64,000 bases of DNA from Ashinkailepas kermadecensis (lineage: Eukaryota; Arthropoda; Thecostraca; Neolepadidae), in assembly GCA_034440615.1 (NCBI GenBank), contig JAOTOM010003967.1, positions 1 through 64,000 on the forward strand, read 5' to 3'. A program made the translations under genes and the position numbers. Below the pieces are notes generated by a model. That model was given only the letters and a program-made list of their open reading frames with translations, did not search any database and was not told the origin of the DNA. This document shows positions 42,819-54,739 of the stretch, one piece after another; positions within the stretch are counted from its first letter, which is position 1, and the number at the start of each line of letters is the position of its first letter.

Positions 42819-43103
42819 TTTGAGGAGGAGGAGGAGGACGAGGAGGAGGAGGATGAGAAGGAGGAGGAGAAGGAGAAGGGGACGGCAATGAGGAGGGGAA
42901 GATGAGGAGGAGGGGGAGGAGGAGAAGAAGAAGAAGAAAAAGAAGAAGAAGAAGAAGAAGAAGAAGAAGAAGAAGAAGAAGAAGAAGAAGAAGAAGAAGA
43001 AGAAGAAAAAGAAGAATAAAAAAAGAAGAAGAAAAAAGAAGAAGAAAAAGAAAAAGACGAAGGAGGAGGACGAGGAGGAGGACAAGGAGAGAGAGAGAGA
43101 CCA
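42819..43103. repeat. Polypurine tract (GGA)n/(GAA)n, about 285 bp
   Basis: The + strand is almost pure purine: GGAGGA-rich at both flanks and GAAGAA-rich in the middle (42925-43015), ending in a GA run. Mirror symmetry makes intramolecular triplex (H-DNA) plausible. The Ser-, Phe-, Leu- and Arg-rich frames over it are artefacts. Confidence 0.95.
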
Positions 43104-45150
43104 TGACAAGCGCTTGGTGACAGTATGACACTATGACACACCACTCGTTGCGAGCAAGCGTATGTAATTTTCCCTCCAAGCACATCACATTTGCACACGG
43201 TCACACAAATATCTAGCTATCCTTACCATAGCTATCCATTGGCCATGCATCCTTACCACGTCCAGCACTGCAACTGTAGTTCAATAAATAAATTTTAAAA
43301 AACAGCAACCAAAAACTTGGCTGTGGATTGCTAACGATAGCTTGATACAAAAGGAGCAATTATAAATGGAGGATATTCTCTGTAGCGGTATGATGCTGCA
43401 TCCTGCGAGGCTATTACTTCCTTTCAAGACGTTTTGTGATTAGTTGTACGCAGCGCCTCGTATTGTCGGGTCGGCACTTTTTCTGCGCTCCCATTGTACT
43501 TCGCACTCTGCTTCCTGTCGCACATTATGCGGCGATATGCATTTGGGGTGACGCTCGGCGCGCGGGACATTGTTGCGGTCATAGAGAGACTGCAGACGGG
43601 GGTGAAAGCACGTGAATGAGCGACGCTTTCCGCCCTGTAAATGCTCCAGTGAAACAACTGTCGTCATTCACAGTTGTCTGTCTTCACAACCTGACGAGTA
43701 TGCAGGCTGTGATGCTTCACGGTGTGTAGACCAGTGCCAGAATGGTACATGCCTTCATTATAGTTCAACATAGTAGTGTTGACCTGCAATGAACAGTTGA
43801 AGCTTAACTAGAAAACTGTTGAGCGCTGTGGCGTTGAATTGTAGCTCAAGTCAGGCTTTAAGTATTGAAGTGTCAGCGATATCCTGAGAGCAAACGAAGC
43901 ATCAGTCAGCTATAATCCACGGTTATATGATAAGCAGGCATGCAATATGAGAATATCGTTATCTGAACAACAATGTGAATATGCCGATTGACTAATATTG
44001 TTGGGGGTATCACTGTCGCTCGGCTTTAATTTAGCGCCGGACATATCGACTGCACGGCGGTTAATCGGAGACCCGCGGAACGGAGGTGCCCCAGCTGAGT
44101 TACGTGCCTCCACGTGGATGGAGGGGAGGGGAGCACACGACCAGCTGTCCTCTTGGATGCACCAGTGCAGTATCGCCGACACCGGAAGCCGTACTTCTGA
44201 AGAAGTGGGCACACGACTGGCCAGACTGTTGACTATTGTTTTGCTAGTCAACGATAGCGACGCTGAGGCATCGAACCGAAGCAAGTTTTGAAACATGCAG
44301 GTAATTAGTGATACTATTACTTGGTTATTTTGATAATAGATATTGCATAGTCAGTGCAAGCATTGACATCTATCATGTAGCTATTTCTTTGATGTGCAAG
44401 CATTTATACCAAAGCATGTACACATGAACACAACGTTCCTTGTAGCAAAGTCAACAAAATGTTCTGAGAGGTGGGTAGGTTCTATGAAGTTGGGCGTTGC
44501 TTCTCTGTCGACATGATAACCATAGGAACTGCACTATCTGTGAAGATTCGGTCTGACGTTTTCAGATTCGTGCTAAGTAATATTACGGTGGTCTAGTTGC
44601 TTATAATGGTTGATTGGCAGCCTGTCGAGAAGTGTACGGTTTCCTGAAAAGGAATGAGAGATTGTGACTGTTGCTCACTGGCCATACGTATGTCCCGTGC
44701 GGAATTTTCACAATTGTCCAAGCCTATGGCTTGTCCAAGAAATTTTCTACTGCTAAAACCTGCTATGAATTTCTCAGAAATCGGTAGCATTTCGTAATTC
44801 GCGTTAATACCTAATACAATACCTGTCACCTAATGCATATGTAACACAGTGAATATTGTGTCACAAAATGGAATTATAAAGGTGATTTTTGGCCGTCCAA
44901 ATTTTGTGCAATACATTAGGGCTGTGCCCGACTGGTGCTAAGTGTAAGTTGGACAAACATTGGAATAGTTCGAATATTTAAGCTGTGACATACAACACTA
45001 GCGCACATCATCGGCGGCCCTTCAAGACTACCCACAGAGCGTGTGGGGAGGGGGAGGTGCACCGCTTCCCACGCTGCGACCAGCGTCGTCCACACCGGAC
45101 TGGACCTCGTAACTCGCCGTCCGGTTCTGCGCGGTGTCGTGAGGTAACGC
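43104..45150. other. No recognisable gene
   Basis: Unique sequence. Frames of 75-128 codons around 43424-43667 and 43910-44296 overlap on both strands and show no family motif. Confidence 0.4.
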
Positions 45151-45162
45151 CCGTCGAGAGTT

Positions 45163-45236
45163 ATGCGCCGCCGCCACTGCCGCATTGTCAGGCTCGTGCG
45201 TCACCACTGCCGCATTGTCAGACTGGTGACGTCACG
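45163..45236. repeat. 31-bp tandem duplication
   Basis: CACTGCCGCATTGTCAGRCT occurs twice in tandem (about 45174 and 45205), each followed by a GTG-CGTCAC or GTGACGTCAC variant. The second creates a TGACGTCA octamer. Confidence 0.85.
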
Positions 45237-45373
45237 TGTGCGCTTAACCGCGACAAACGGAAGCTGTTTTTTTTCTGGGCGACTGGACCGGTACTGGCGT
45301 ACAGCGGCTTTGCACCACGAACATTTGCAGCTGCTAAGAAATTACTACCGCCAGAGCCGCACAGCAATGCATT

Positions 45374-45375
<2 letters not shown>

Positions 45376-45446
<71 letters not shown>
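45376..45446. repeat. (TA)n microsatellite
   Basis: About 35 TA dinucleotides, uninterrupted. Confidence 0.97.
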
Positions 45447-45449
<3 letters not shown>

Positions 45450-46964
45450 ACGTACGGGAATTTTAAGGTATGATCAGTTTGCCAATGTGTTAAGTGGTTT
45501 CCGAATACCTAAGGAAGGAGAAGGGCTTTCCGCAACGGATTCCACATTAGAATGTGGAATTACTGAAAGAATATGAAGGCCTCTGGCGAATTGTACTGGA
45601 TTGTCTCCTAAAGACATCGGAGGATGCTCCACTCACGAAAGACATAATTAACATTTAATGATTCTTCTTGTACGATGATATTTCTAGACTCAGGTGATGT
45701 TTGACATGTCAACAAATAAGCCGGGAATAATTCCAAATAATTCCAGCCTGGTTCGATTCCACGCCTATCAAGAGATTTGATGAGGGATGTGGAGATGAGG
45801 GATGAGATTTGATGAGGGATGTGTCTCAAAAGTAGCTTAAGGAAGTGCTAGTGGTACAACCCTACAATGTTGTAGTTGATAGCTGAACCTTTAACAACGT
45901 AAAACACATATTGTGTGCTACCGAGAAGGAAGCATTGTTTCCTCCGACCGTCTGTGGCTACGCTACTGCTTGCTTGCCAACAACACCGCACGCAACGCCA
46001 GCGATTCAGCTGGACTGAAAGTACCATCGGCTGCAGTGTTATCCGGAGCGGAAGATCACCATCAAACAATAACTGCCGAAATACAGCCTTACATCAGTCC
46101 AACTGGCTTAATTCTGCGTAACTCTTTCCATTAGATAATTTCCTCCTCATTAATGTGCGTGTAATTCATGATACATAACAGGTACCGTTAGCTACACTGT
46201 CCACTATACATTAAATGTGATACTCCCATTACTCTGTCTTATGATCGGGACGGTGTTGCGTAAGAACTTGATCAGAGGAAACGGTTGGTATTGGACTGTT
46301 CCGCTGTGCAACACATTTTTCCTGTTTAGAAGCTAAAACATATTTCAAGTCAACGCCCTTCTCACCTCCGTCTCCTTGAGTATTTGTTGAGCTCAGGTGT
46401 GCTCAGTCTAATTCGGTTCCATCCGTCTCACATCAGCGCAATTGACATTTGTCAATTGCCACTGCTCCGGCGATAGAGAACGTCGAACTTCATCTCTCCA
46501 TGGTGGTCAGAAAGAGATGATGCTCAATGCGCCCATGACATTGATAAAACGCCCAAACCGCGATGGTCGTTACGCCGAGAACTGCCACATCTCCGCCGTT
46601 GTTTGACCGGTATGTGTAACATATATGAGTCGTCGAAGCAGTTAGACAATTAAAAGAACTAGCTCTGAGGTTAATCTAGGGAAACATAGGATAGGAACTA
46701 TTTTTTTAAAGTATTTAAATGCTTGGGCAAACCTTCTCTGTTAAACATTCCGTGTTCCCAGCTGTTTTTTTCCTTGCCATCCAGCCATGGCCTTACTCCA
46801 GTAAAAAATGGCCGAAATTTGGCAGTTCTTGTGGTGACGAACTTGGCGGTTTGGTGTTTTAAACTTGTTATGCGGGTATTTAGCCTCACCCTTCAGGAAG
46901 TGTACATCTGATGTCACGACAACGTGTGCGACACCGGTCTGAAGGCGGTTGCGGCGTGACGAAG
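45447..46964. other. Unique sequence with two perfect 10-bp hairpins
   Basis: ATTCCACATT (45539-45548) pairs with 45551-45560 across 2 bases. GCAATTGACA (46438-46447) pairs with 46450-46459 across 2 bases. No gene is recognised. GATGAGGGATG(A/T)G repeats occur at about 45780-45825. Confidence 0.6.
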
Positions 46965-49530
46965 TCTGAGCCGATGTCGTCAGTGGGCAGGTCCCACATC
47001 TGAGCCGGTGTCGTCAGTGGGCAGGTCCCACATCTGAGCCAGTGTCGTCGGTGGGCAGGTCCTACATCTGAGCCGGTGTCGTCAGTGGGCAGGTCTCACA
47101 TCTGAGCCGGTGTCGTCAGTGGGCAGGTCTCACACCTGAGCCGGTGTCGTCAGTGGGCAGATATAACATCTGAGCCGGTGTCGTCAGTGGGCAGGTCTCA
47201 CACCTGAGCCGGTGTCGTCAGTGGGCAGGTCCTACATCTGAGCCGGTGTCGTCAGTGGGCAGGTCTCACATCTGAGCCGGTGTCGTCAGTGGGCAGGTCC
47301 CACACCTGAGCCGGTGTCGTCAGTGGGCAGGTATAACATCTGAGCCGGTGTCATCAGTGGGCAGGTCCCACATCTGAGCCGGTGTCGTCAGTGGGCAGGT
47401 CCCACATCTGAGCCGGTGTCGTCAGTGGGCAGGTATAACATCTGAGCCGGTGTCGTCAGTGGGCAGGTCTCACACCTGAGCCAGTGTCGTCAGTGGGCAG
47501 GTCCCACATCTGAGCCGGTGTCGTCAGTGGGCAGGTCCCACACCTGAGCCGGTGTCGTCAGTGGGCAGGTCCTACATCTGAGCCGGTGTCGTCAGTGGGC
47601 AGGTCTCACACCTGGGCCAGTGTCGTCAGTAGGCAGGTCCTACATCTGAGCCGGTGTCGTCAGTGGGCAGGTCTCACACCTGAGCCGGTGTCGTCAGTGG
47701 GCAGGTCTCACACCTGAGCCGGTGTCGTCAGTGGGCAGGTCTCACACCTGGGCCAGTGTCGTCAGTGGGCAGGTCCTACATCTGAGCCGGTGTCGTCAGT
47801 GGGCAGGTCTCACACCTGAGCCGGGGTCGTCAGTGGGCAGGTCCCACACCTGAGCCGGTGTCGTCAGTAGGCAGGTCTCACACCTGAGCCGGTGTCGTCA
47901 GTGGGCAGGTCTCACACCTGAGCCGGTGTCGTCAGTGGGCAGGTCCCACACCTGAGCCGGTGTCGTCAGTGGGCAGGTCTCACACCTGGGCCAGTGTCGT
48001 CAGTGGGCAGGTCCTACATCTGAGCCGGTGTCGTCAGTAGGCAGGTCTCACACCTGAGCCGGTGTCGTCAGTGGGCAGGTCTCACACCTGAGCCGGTGTC
48101 GTCAGTGGGCAGGTCTCACACCTGAGCCGGTGTCGTCAGTGGGCAGGTCTCACACCTGAGCCGGTGTCGTCAGTGGGCAGGTCTCACACCTGGGCCAGTG
48201 TCGTCAGTGGGCAGGTCCTACATCTGAGCCGGTGTCGTCAGTGGGCAGGTCTCACACCTGAGCCGGGGTCGTCAGTGGGCAGGTATAACATCTGAGCCGG
48301 TGTCGTCAGTGGGCAGGTCCCACACCTGAGCCGGTGTCGTCAGTGGGCAGGTCTCACATCTGAGCCGGTGTCGTCAGTGGGCAGGTCCCACATCTGAGCC
48401 GGTGTCGTCAGTGGGCAGGTCCCACATCTGAGCCGGTGTCGTCAGTGGGCAGGTATAACATCTGAGCCGGTGTCGTCAGTGGGCAGGTCTCACACCTGAG
48501 CCAGTGTCGTCAGTGGGCAGGTCCCACATCTGAGCCGGTGTCGTCAGTGGGCAGGTCCCACACCTGAGCCGGTGTCGTCAGTGGGCAGGTCCTACATCTG
48601 AGCCGGTGTCGTCAGTGGGAAGGTCTCACACCTGGGCCAGTGTCGTCAGTAGGCAGGTCCTACATCTGAGCCGGTGTCGTCAGTGGGCAGGTCTCACACC
48701 TGAGCCGGGGTCGTCAGTGGGCAGGTCCCACACCTGAGCCGGTGTCGTCAGTAGGCAGGTCTCACACCTGAACCGGTGTCGTCAGTGGGCAGGTCTCACA
48801 CCTGAGCCGGTGTCGTCAGTGGGCGGTCCACACCTGAGCCGGTGTCGTCAGTACACACCTGAGCCGGTGTCGTCAGTGGGCAGGTCCCACACCTGAGCCG
48901 GTGTCGTCAGTGGGCAGGTCTCACACCTGGGCCAGTGTCGTCAGTGGGCAGGTCCTACATCTTAGCCGGTGTCGTCAGTAGGCAGGTCTCACACCTGAGC
49001 CGGTGTCGTCAGTGGGCAGGTCTCACACCTGAGCCGGTGTCGTCAGTGGGCAGGTCCCACACCTGAGCCGGTGTCGTCAGTAGGCAGGTCTCACACCTGA
49101 GCCGGTGTCGTCAGTGGGCAGGTCTCACACCTGGGCCAGTGTCGTCAGTGGGCAGGTCCTACATCTGAGCCGGTGTCGTCAGTAGGCAGGTCTCACACCT
49201 GAGCCGGTGTCGTCAGTGGGCAGGTCTCACACCTGAGCCGGTGTCGTCAGTGGGCAGGTCTCACACCTGAGCCGGTGTCGTCAGTGGGCAGGTCCTACAT
49301 CTGAGCCGGTGTCGTCAGTGGGCAGGTCTCACACCTGGGCCGGTGTCGTCTGTGGGCAGGTCCCACACCTGGGCCAGTGTCGTCAGTGGGCAGGTCCCAC
49401 ACCTGAGCCGGTGTCGTCAGTGGACAGGTCTCACACCTGAGCCGGTGTCGTCAGTCGGCAGGTCCCACACCTGAGCCGGTGTCGTCAGTGGGCAGGTCCC
49501 ACATCTGAGTCGGTGTCGTCAGTGGGCAGG
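46965..49530. repeat. 34-bp satellite, about 75 units, with higher-order repeats
   Basis: The unit reads CACACCTGAGCCGGTGTCGT then CAGTGGGCAGGTCT. ACACC/GGTGT gives each unit a small hairpin. Variants (CATCTG, TATAAC, GGGCCAG, CCTAC, GTAGG) recur in the same order. 47281-47700 and 48301-48720 match with only a few differences at an offset of exactly 1020 bp (30 units). A second offset of about 442 bp (13 units) is seen between 47739 and 48181. Two short units near 48826-48860 mark a deletion. No transcript signal is seen. Confidence 0.97.
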
Positions 49531-50259
49531 CATCGCATCGTCTATTCAAGTAGGGCCGCAGACGTGTACTGAGCTCGGCCGGTCACCAGAGATGGCACAT
49601 CTGCCGCTTGGGTCACATCGACTGTGGCAGCGGCTAGCGCAGCGGCTGTGGCATCGAGTGTGGCATCGACTGTGGCAGCGGCTGGCGCAGCCGTAACTAG
49701 CAGTAGCCGCGGCACGGTACGGCGTGTTTATCCAACGATCGACGACGTCCTGGGGTCTCGTCGACAGGCGCTCATCGTACACTTTGACATGCGGCTCTTG
49801 TGAAAGGTGGGGCACTGCCGGCTCCCGAGGGGCAAGCATTTCGTCCCAGGGGAGTTGTAGGGCGATTTCAAGGCGTGTTTGTTTTAAGACGATTTTAAGG
49901 CTTCCCAGGGGCGATTGCAGATAAAACAAGGTCAGACAACAATGCAGTGAGGCGCGCTCAGCGTATTTGTGGGAAACAACAGATACGGTTGCTCAAAGGT
50001 CAACACTAATCGACAAGTGAGGAAATTATCGTTTTCTGTTCGATTGCATTATATTTGTCGCGGGTGATGACTGTTTGGCCTTTGCTCACCCTATGCTCCG
50101 CCAGACGCCGCGTTGGCGCCAGAGCCACCGCAGGATGGCGCCAGAGCCGCCGCAGGGTGGCGCCGCGCCGCATTGGCGCACAGCGACGTCCGCTATGCAA
50201 TGGATGGCGCCGATAGTCACGCTACCCTCCCTGGCGACTGACCGTCGCCGCCCGCCGTA
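49531..50259. other. GC-rich sequence with small local repeats
   Basis: TGTGGCAGCGGCT(A/G)GCGCAGC and TGTGGCATCGA repeats lie at 49627-49692. GGCGCCAGAGCC(A/G)CCGCAGG(A/G)T repeats lie at 50112-50165. No gene is recognised. The frame at 49929-49546 - has Cys/His/Ser-Arg repeats produced by the first array. Confidence 0.5.
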
Positions 50260-50520
50260 CGCCACGTGACGTGACGTCACGGCAGTGTGACGTGTCGTCA
50301 CGAAAAACACGGCCGGACGCGCTCTGTGGCCGTCACGCGCGCTGGCCGACGCCGCCGGACGACACGGCGTCGTCACTGTCCAAGTGACGTCATGTCGGCT
50401 AACGTGTCACCGTCACGACGTTGCGGTGACGTCACTGTCCAAGTGACGTCATGTCGGCTAATGTGTCACCGTCACGACGTTGCGGTGACGTTGCGATGAC
50501 GTCGCAATGACCATGTCGTG
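50260..50520. repeat. 60-bp duplication rich in TGACGTCA palindromes
   Basis: Two 60-bp units (about 50372-50431 and 50432-50490) share CACTGTCCAAGTGACGTCAT and CACCGTCACGACGTTGCGG. The full octamer TGACGTCA appears at least four times between 50270 and 50455, plus many half-sites. This octamer is the known CRE recognised by CREB/ATF bZIP proteins. No gene start is identifiable next to it, so a regulatory role is unproven. Confidence 0.7.
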
Positions 50521-50563
50521 TCGCGTCATCTCTATTCAGGTTCAGCTCGATGTCATGGTACTT

Positions 50564-51415
50564 GGTGCTGATGTATGTTAGTCAGCTGATGTATTATACC
50601 TAGCGAGATGTTGATGTATGTTAGTCAATTGATGTGTTAACGATAACCTAACGAGATGCTGATGTACTTGGTCAGTTGATGTATTATTACCTGGCGAAAT
50701 GCTGATGTGATATGTCCTTGCTCGGTGCTGATGTGCGTTAGTTAGTAGATGTGCTATGTCCTGGCGAGATGATGATGTGTGTCAGGCAGTAGATGCGCTA
50801 TGTCCTGGCGACACATTGTGCTATGTCCTGGCGAGACGGTGATGTGTGTCAGTCAGTAGATGTGCCATGTTCTGGCGAGACGGTGATGTGTGTCAGTCAG
50901 TAGATGTGCTATGTCCTGGCGAGACGCCATGTGCTATGTCCTGGCGAGACGGTGATGTGTGTCAGTCAGTAGATGTGCTATGTCCTGGCGAGGTGGTGAT
51001 GTGTGTCAGTCAGTAGATGTGCTATGTCCTGGCGAGACGCCATGTGCTATGTCCTGGCGAGACGGTGATGTGTGTCAGTCAGTAGATGTGCTATGTCCTG
51101 GCGAGGCGGTGATGTGTGTCAGTCAGTAGATGTGCTATGTCCTGGCGACACGTTGTTCTATGTCCTGGCGAGATGGTGATGTGTATCAGTCAGTAGATGT
51201 GCCATGTTCTGGCGACACATTGTGCTATGTCCTGGCGAGACGGTGATGTGTGTCAGTCAGTAGATGTGCTATGTCCTGGCGACACGTTGTGCTATGTCCT
51301 GGCGAGGTGGTGATGTGTGTCAGTCAGTAGATGTGCTATGTCCTGGCGAGACGGTGATGTGTATCAGTCAGTAGATGTGCCATGTTCTGGCAAGACGGTG
51401 ATGTGTGTCAGTCAG
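50564..51415. repeat. Compound minisatellite (44-bp with 23/25-bp half units)
   Basis: The full unit is GGCGAGACGGTGATGTGTGT plus CAGTCAGTAGATGTGC plus TATGTCCT. Shorter units keep only GGCGACACATTGTGCTATGT CCT or GGCGAGACGCCATGTGC. The two types alternate irregularly. The 5' part (50564-50720) is a diverged ancestral version with TATGTTAGTCA. Confidence 0.92.
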
Positions 51416-52189
51416 CGTCTCTGCAGCAAGTCCAGCCAAGGTCCGCCCACTGAATGCAGCATAACGGTGGCGTTTCCGTAGTGCACAGTGTACAGTGTAC
51501 AGTGCACACGAGGCCGGCCCGTTAACGCTGTTTGTTTTGTTTCAGCTGAGACGTGATAGCACATAAGGCTGGATTTCTTTCCTCCGGTGAGCTGGTGTTT
51601 GATCACATGTCACCACTTACCCCGCCGTGTCGCATGTAAAGACATTCACACCACACTAGCCGCATCTCATTAGTGCGATGTAGCTGCTGTCAGCCTTCGC
51701 GGTTTGCACGCCACTTAGAGACGTGCAGTGCCGCGTGAGTCGGTGGTGGCGCGGAGGAGACCATGGCCGGAGGCGGCCGGAGGCGGCGGGGCCTTCGGTT
51801 GTCGTGAGTTACCTCTGTGTACGAGCTGACACGGGTAGATCTCGACGATTATTCCATTTGCCTAACCGTCCACAGTGAAAGCAAGCCCTACCGCGGTTGG
51901 GTAGTTTGTGCTTCCGGTCTGATGGATGGATGCCATTGTGTTATTCATCACCGAAAACATTCACGTGAAGCTGATGACAACGGACTTAACTCCCAAGTAC
52001 AATGCCGCACTCTTGCTGACTTTGTAGTTTCACTGCTGAACGACATGATATCTGTCGCTGAAAGTTTGCATCGACATCAAACAAGTCATGGTCATGAACG
52101 TCACGGCCTTAATAATCCGTGTGTTTCGCAGCGCAGTTTCGGCAGCTGTACGCGCGATACCGTACTCCGCCATGCGGGGCTCTGAGTCC
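51416..52189. other. Unique sequence; 122-codon frame not recognised
   Basis: The + frame 51817-52185 lacks an ATG at its start and has no family motif I can name, although its composition (GWVVCASGLMDGCHC, FVVSLLNDMISVAESLH) is protein-like. It could be an exon or a transposon remnant. A GTACAGTGTACAGTGCAC short repeat is at about 51488. Confidence 0.25.
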
Positions 52190-52570
52190 CGAGTGCCTGA
52201 GTCCTGTACCCGACGTCTGAGACTGCACCTTGGCATCGGGGACTATCCCGACGTGCGGGACTAAAACAACGTGTGGCAATGCACCCTGCCGACGTCCGAG
52301 ACTGAGGAGAGTACCTGAGACTGTACGCTATGTCCGAGGTTGTATCTGATGCGTCGACCTGTACCTGATGTTTGGGGCTGTACCAGGCGTCTGGAAACAC
52401 GTAGCATGCCTGAGACTGCACCCGACGCTTGTAAGCGTCACGATGTCTGAGACCGTATCCGACGTCCGACACGGTGCACGATGACTGGAACCGTGGCCAA
52501 CGCTCGCGACTGCACACGGTGTCTGAGACGCACCGCACTCACCACATGACACTGTTCACGATGCACGAGA
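52190..52570. repeat. Degenerate minisatellite of about 32 bp
   Basis: Loose repeats of GTCTGAGACTG(C/T)ACC(C/T)GACG and GATGTCTGAGACCGTATCC, with strong divergence. The artificial frames on the - strand (for example 52538-52101) reflect these repeats. Confidence 0.6.
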
Positions 52571-52940
52571 CTGCATGCTCCGGCTCGCACCATCGACGGC
52601 GACTGGTGCCCAGACGGTCCCGGGCGGCTGCGAGCGCACCCTTCTGTCCTCAGCTGGTCCCGCTGTTGCCTGGGACCACAGGGCGACAGCACAGAGACAG
52701 CCCCATCTCCCACGTTGCAGACCGATCCAGTTGTTGCTTGACTGTTGTTTCACCAACATTTACCTGATGTGACACGCCCAGGAGACGTGCAGTCAGACGC
52801 TGCCACTCAGACATCGGGCACACGTCACACATCGATCACGTGCACCGTCCGCTAACGAAGCGTGCACCGGACGTGCACGAGCCTTCGTTCCGGCCCTGCT
52901 CACCGCATCCATTGGACCACACCGCCGGCGAGCTGGGCTG
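52571..52940. other. GC-rich unique sequence, no gene recognised
   Basis: Several frames are open on both strands because of composition. No motif. Confidence 0.4.
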
Positions 52941-53097
52941 GAACCAACCTGGTTACCTTGGCTAGACAGATCTGGCTGCCTTGGCTGGACCGACCTGGCT
53001 ACATTGGCTGGACCGACCTGGCTACCTTGATGGATCGACCTGGCTACATTGGCTAGACCGACCTGGCTACCTTGATGGACCGACCTGGCTACCTTGC
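52941..53097. repeat. 24-bp tandem repeat, about 6 units
   Basis: The consensus is GGCTGGACCGACCTGGCTAC plus CTTG or ATTG, alternating between GGCTAC(A/C)TTGGCTGGACC and TACCTTGATGGACC variants. Confidence 0.9.
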
Positions 53098-53840
53098 TCG
53101 CCAGCGAGCTTAAAGCTGCCACTGCTAGAGACCAGCCACAAGTCGCCACGTTGCGTGTCGCCCGCCGGCTTCAACTCGATCAAACTTTCACAAACTACCA
53201 CCATCACAAAAGGCTAACTGGCGCGTCCCACCGAGCCTGGAAAACGTGGGAAGCGTGCGCGAGGCGACACACGGCGAGTCGCTGACTGTCGCCAGGCGGA
53301 GGGTGCGTGATACCGCCGGGAAGGGGGGGGGGTTCGCTCCACTCCTTGCTGGCAAGTCGGACTTGCGGCCAAGGCATCACTGATACTCGGCCACCGGCTA
53401 GCCAAGCAGAATACCAACATCGCTATGTGACTCGCTATCTACTCACGTTAGAGCGCCAAGAAGAGTACCAAAAGAGTACTAAACGAGTACCAAGAATGTA
53501 TTTATCATGATTTCCGGGAGCGAAAGGATTTTTTTCCTGGAAAAGCTGGAAGCTCTATGTTATGAAAATGACTCTTGGGTATTATGTATCCTCTGTTATA
53601 TTGTAATATGTTATAAATATGAAGACCACGAAGAAGAACCAGGAAAAATGAAATCCTGAACAATTTCTAACATGAGTAGATAATGTGAACTTTGGTCCCA
53701 TTGTGATGCGGAGTTTATGCATGGGCATGCAGAAGTCCATGTTGTCCGAATGTCAAACGGAAGCAGAGTTCTGTTCAACTGACTTGGCAAGCGTTTTGAA
53801 CCTCAGCGCCAAAGGAATTGTGATCGGATGAACCAGTCAG
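53098..53840. other. No recognisable gene
   Basis: Unique sequence. CCAAGAAGAGTACCAAAAGA repeats occur briefly at 53455-53500. Confidence 0.4.
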
Positions 53841-54739
53841 TAGGCCACTGAGACCGAGCAGCCCCCCCCCCCCCCGACAATGTAGGCCACTGAGACCGAA
53901 CAGGCGGCTACGTCTCGCTCGCCCAGGGGAGCCCCCCCCCCCCCGACAATGTTGGCCACTGAGACCGAACAGGCGGCTACGTCTCGCTCGCCCAGGGGAG
54001 CCCCCTCCCGACAATGTAGGCAACTGAGACCGAGCAGGCGGCTACGTCTCGCTCGCCCAGGGGAGCCCCCGACAATGTTGGCCACTGAGACCGAACAGGC
54101 GGCTACGTCTCGCTCGCCCAGGGGCCCCTCCCGACAATGTAGGCAACTGAGACCGAGCAGGCGGCTCGTCGTCGCCCGGGAGCCCCCGACAATGTTGGCC
54201 ACTGAGACCGAACAGGCGGCTCGTCTCGCTCGCCGGGGCCCTCCCGACAATGTAGGCCACTGAGACCGAGCAGGCCCCCCGACAATGTAGGCCACTGAGA
54301 CTGAGCAGGCGGCTCGTCGCTCGCCGGGGCCCCCCGACAATGTAGGCCACTGGACTGAGCAGGCGGCTACGTGCTGCCCAGGGGCCCCGACAATGTTGGC
54401 CACTGAGACCGAACAGGCGGCTCGTCTCGCTCGCCCGGGAGCCCCTCCCGACAATGTGGCAACTGAGACCGGAGGCGGCTACGTCTCGTGCCCGGGCCCC
54501 CGACAATGTTGGCCACTGAGACTGAGCAGGCGGCTCGTCTCGCGCGCCCGGGGCCCCCGACAATGTTGGCCACTGAGACCGAACAGGCGGCTACGTCTCG
54601 CTCGCCCGGGGAGCCCCTCCCGACAATGTAGGCAACTGAGACCGAGCAGGCGGCTACGTCTGCTCGCCCGGAGCCCCCGACAATGTTGGCCACTGAGACT
54701 GAGCAGGCGGCTACGTCTCGCGGCCCGTCCCCCGACAAT
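53841..54739. repeat. 60-bp minisatellite arranged as an alternating dimer
   Basis: Units contain CCCCCCGACAATGT, GGCCACTGAGACCGA, CAGGCGGCTACGTCTCGCTC and GCCCAGGGGAG. Two versions alternate: GTTGGCCACTGAGACCGAAC and GTAGGCAACTGAGACCGAGC, giving a 115-120-bp higher-order unit. C-runs of 6-14 bases and small deletions vary between units, typical of slippage or of sequencing error in homopolymers. Confidence 0.93.

Noticed and set aside
42741..43204. Ser-, Phe-, Leu- and Arg-rich frames
   Set aside because: Products of the polypurine tract in different frames.
46965..49530. CRISPR-like regular 34-bp repeats (also 18275-18960)
   Set aside because: Units are contiguous with no unique spacers, there are no cas genes, and the context is a eukaryotic genome. 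These are satellites.
51817..52185. 122-codon frame as a host gene
   Set aside because: No ATG at the frame start, no recognisable domain, no splice or promoter evidence. Kept only as an unassigned note.
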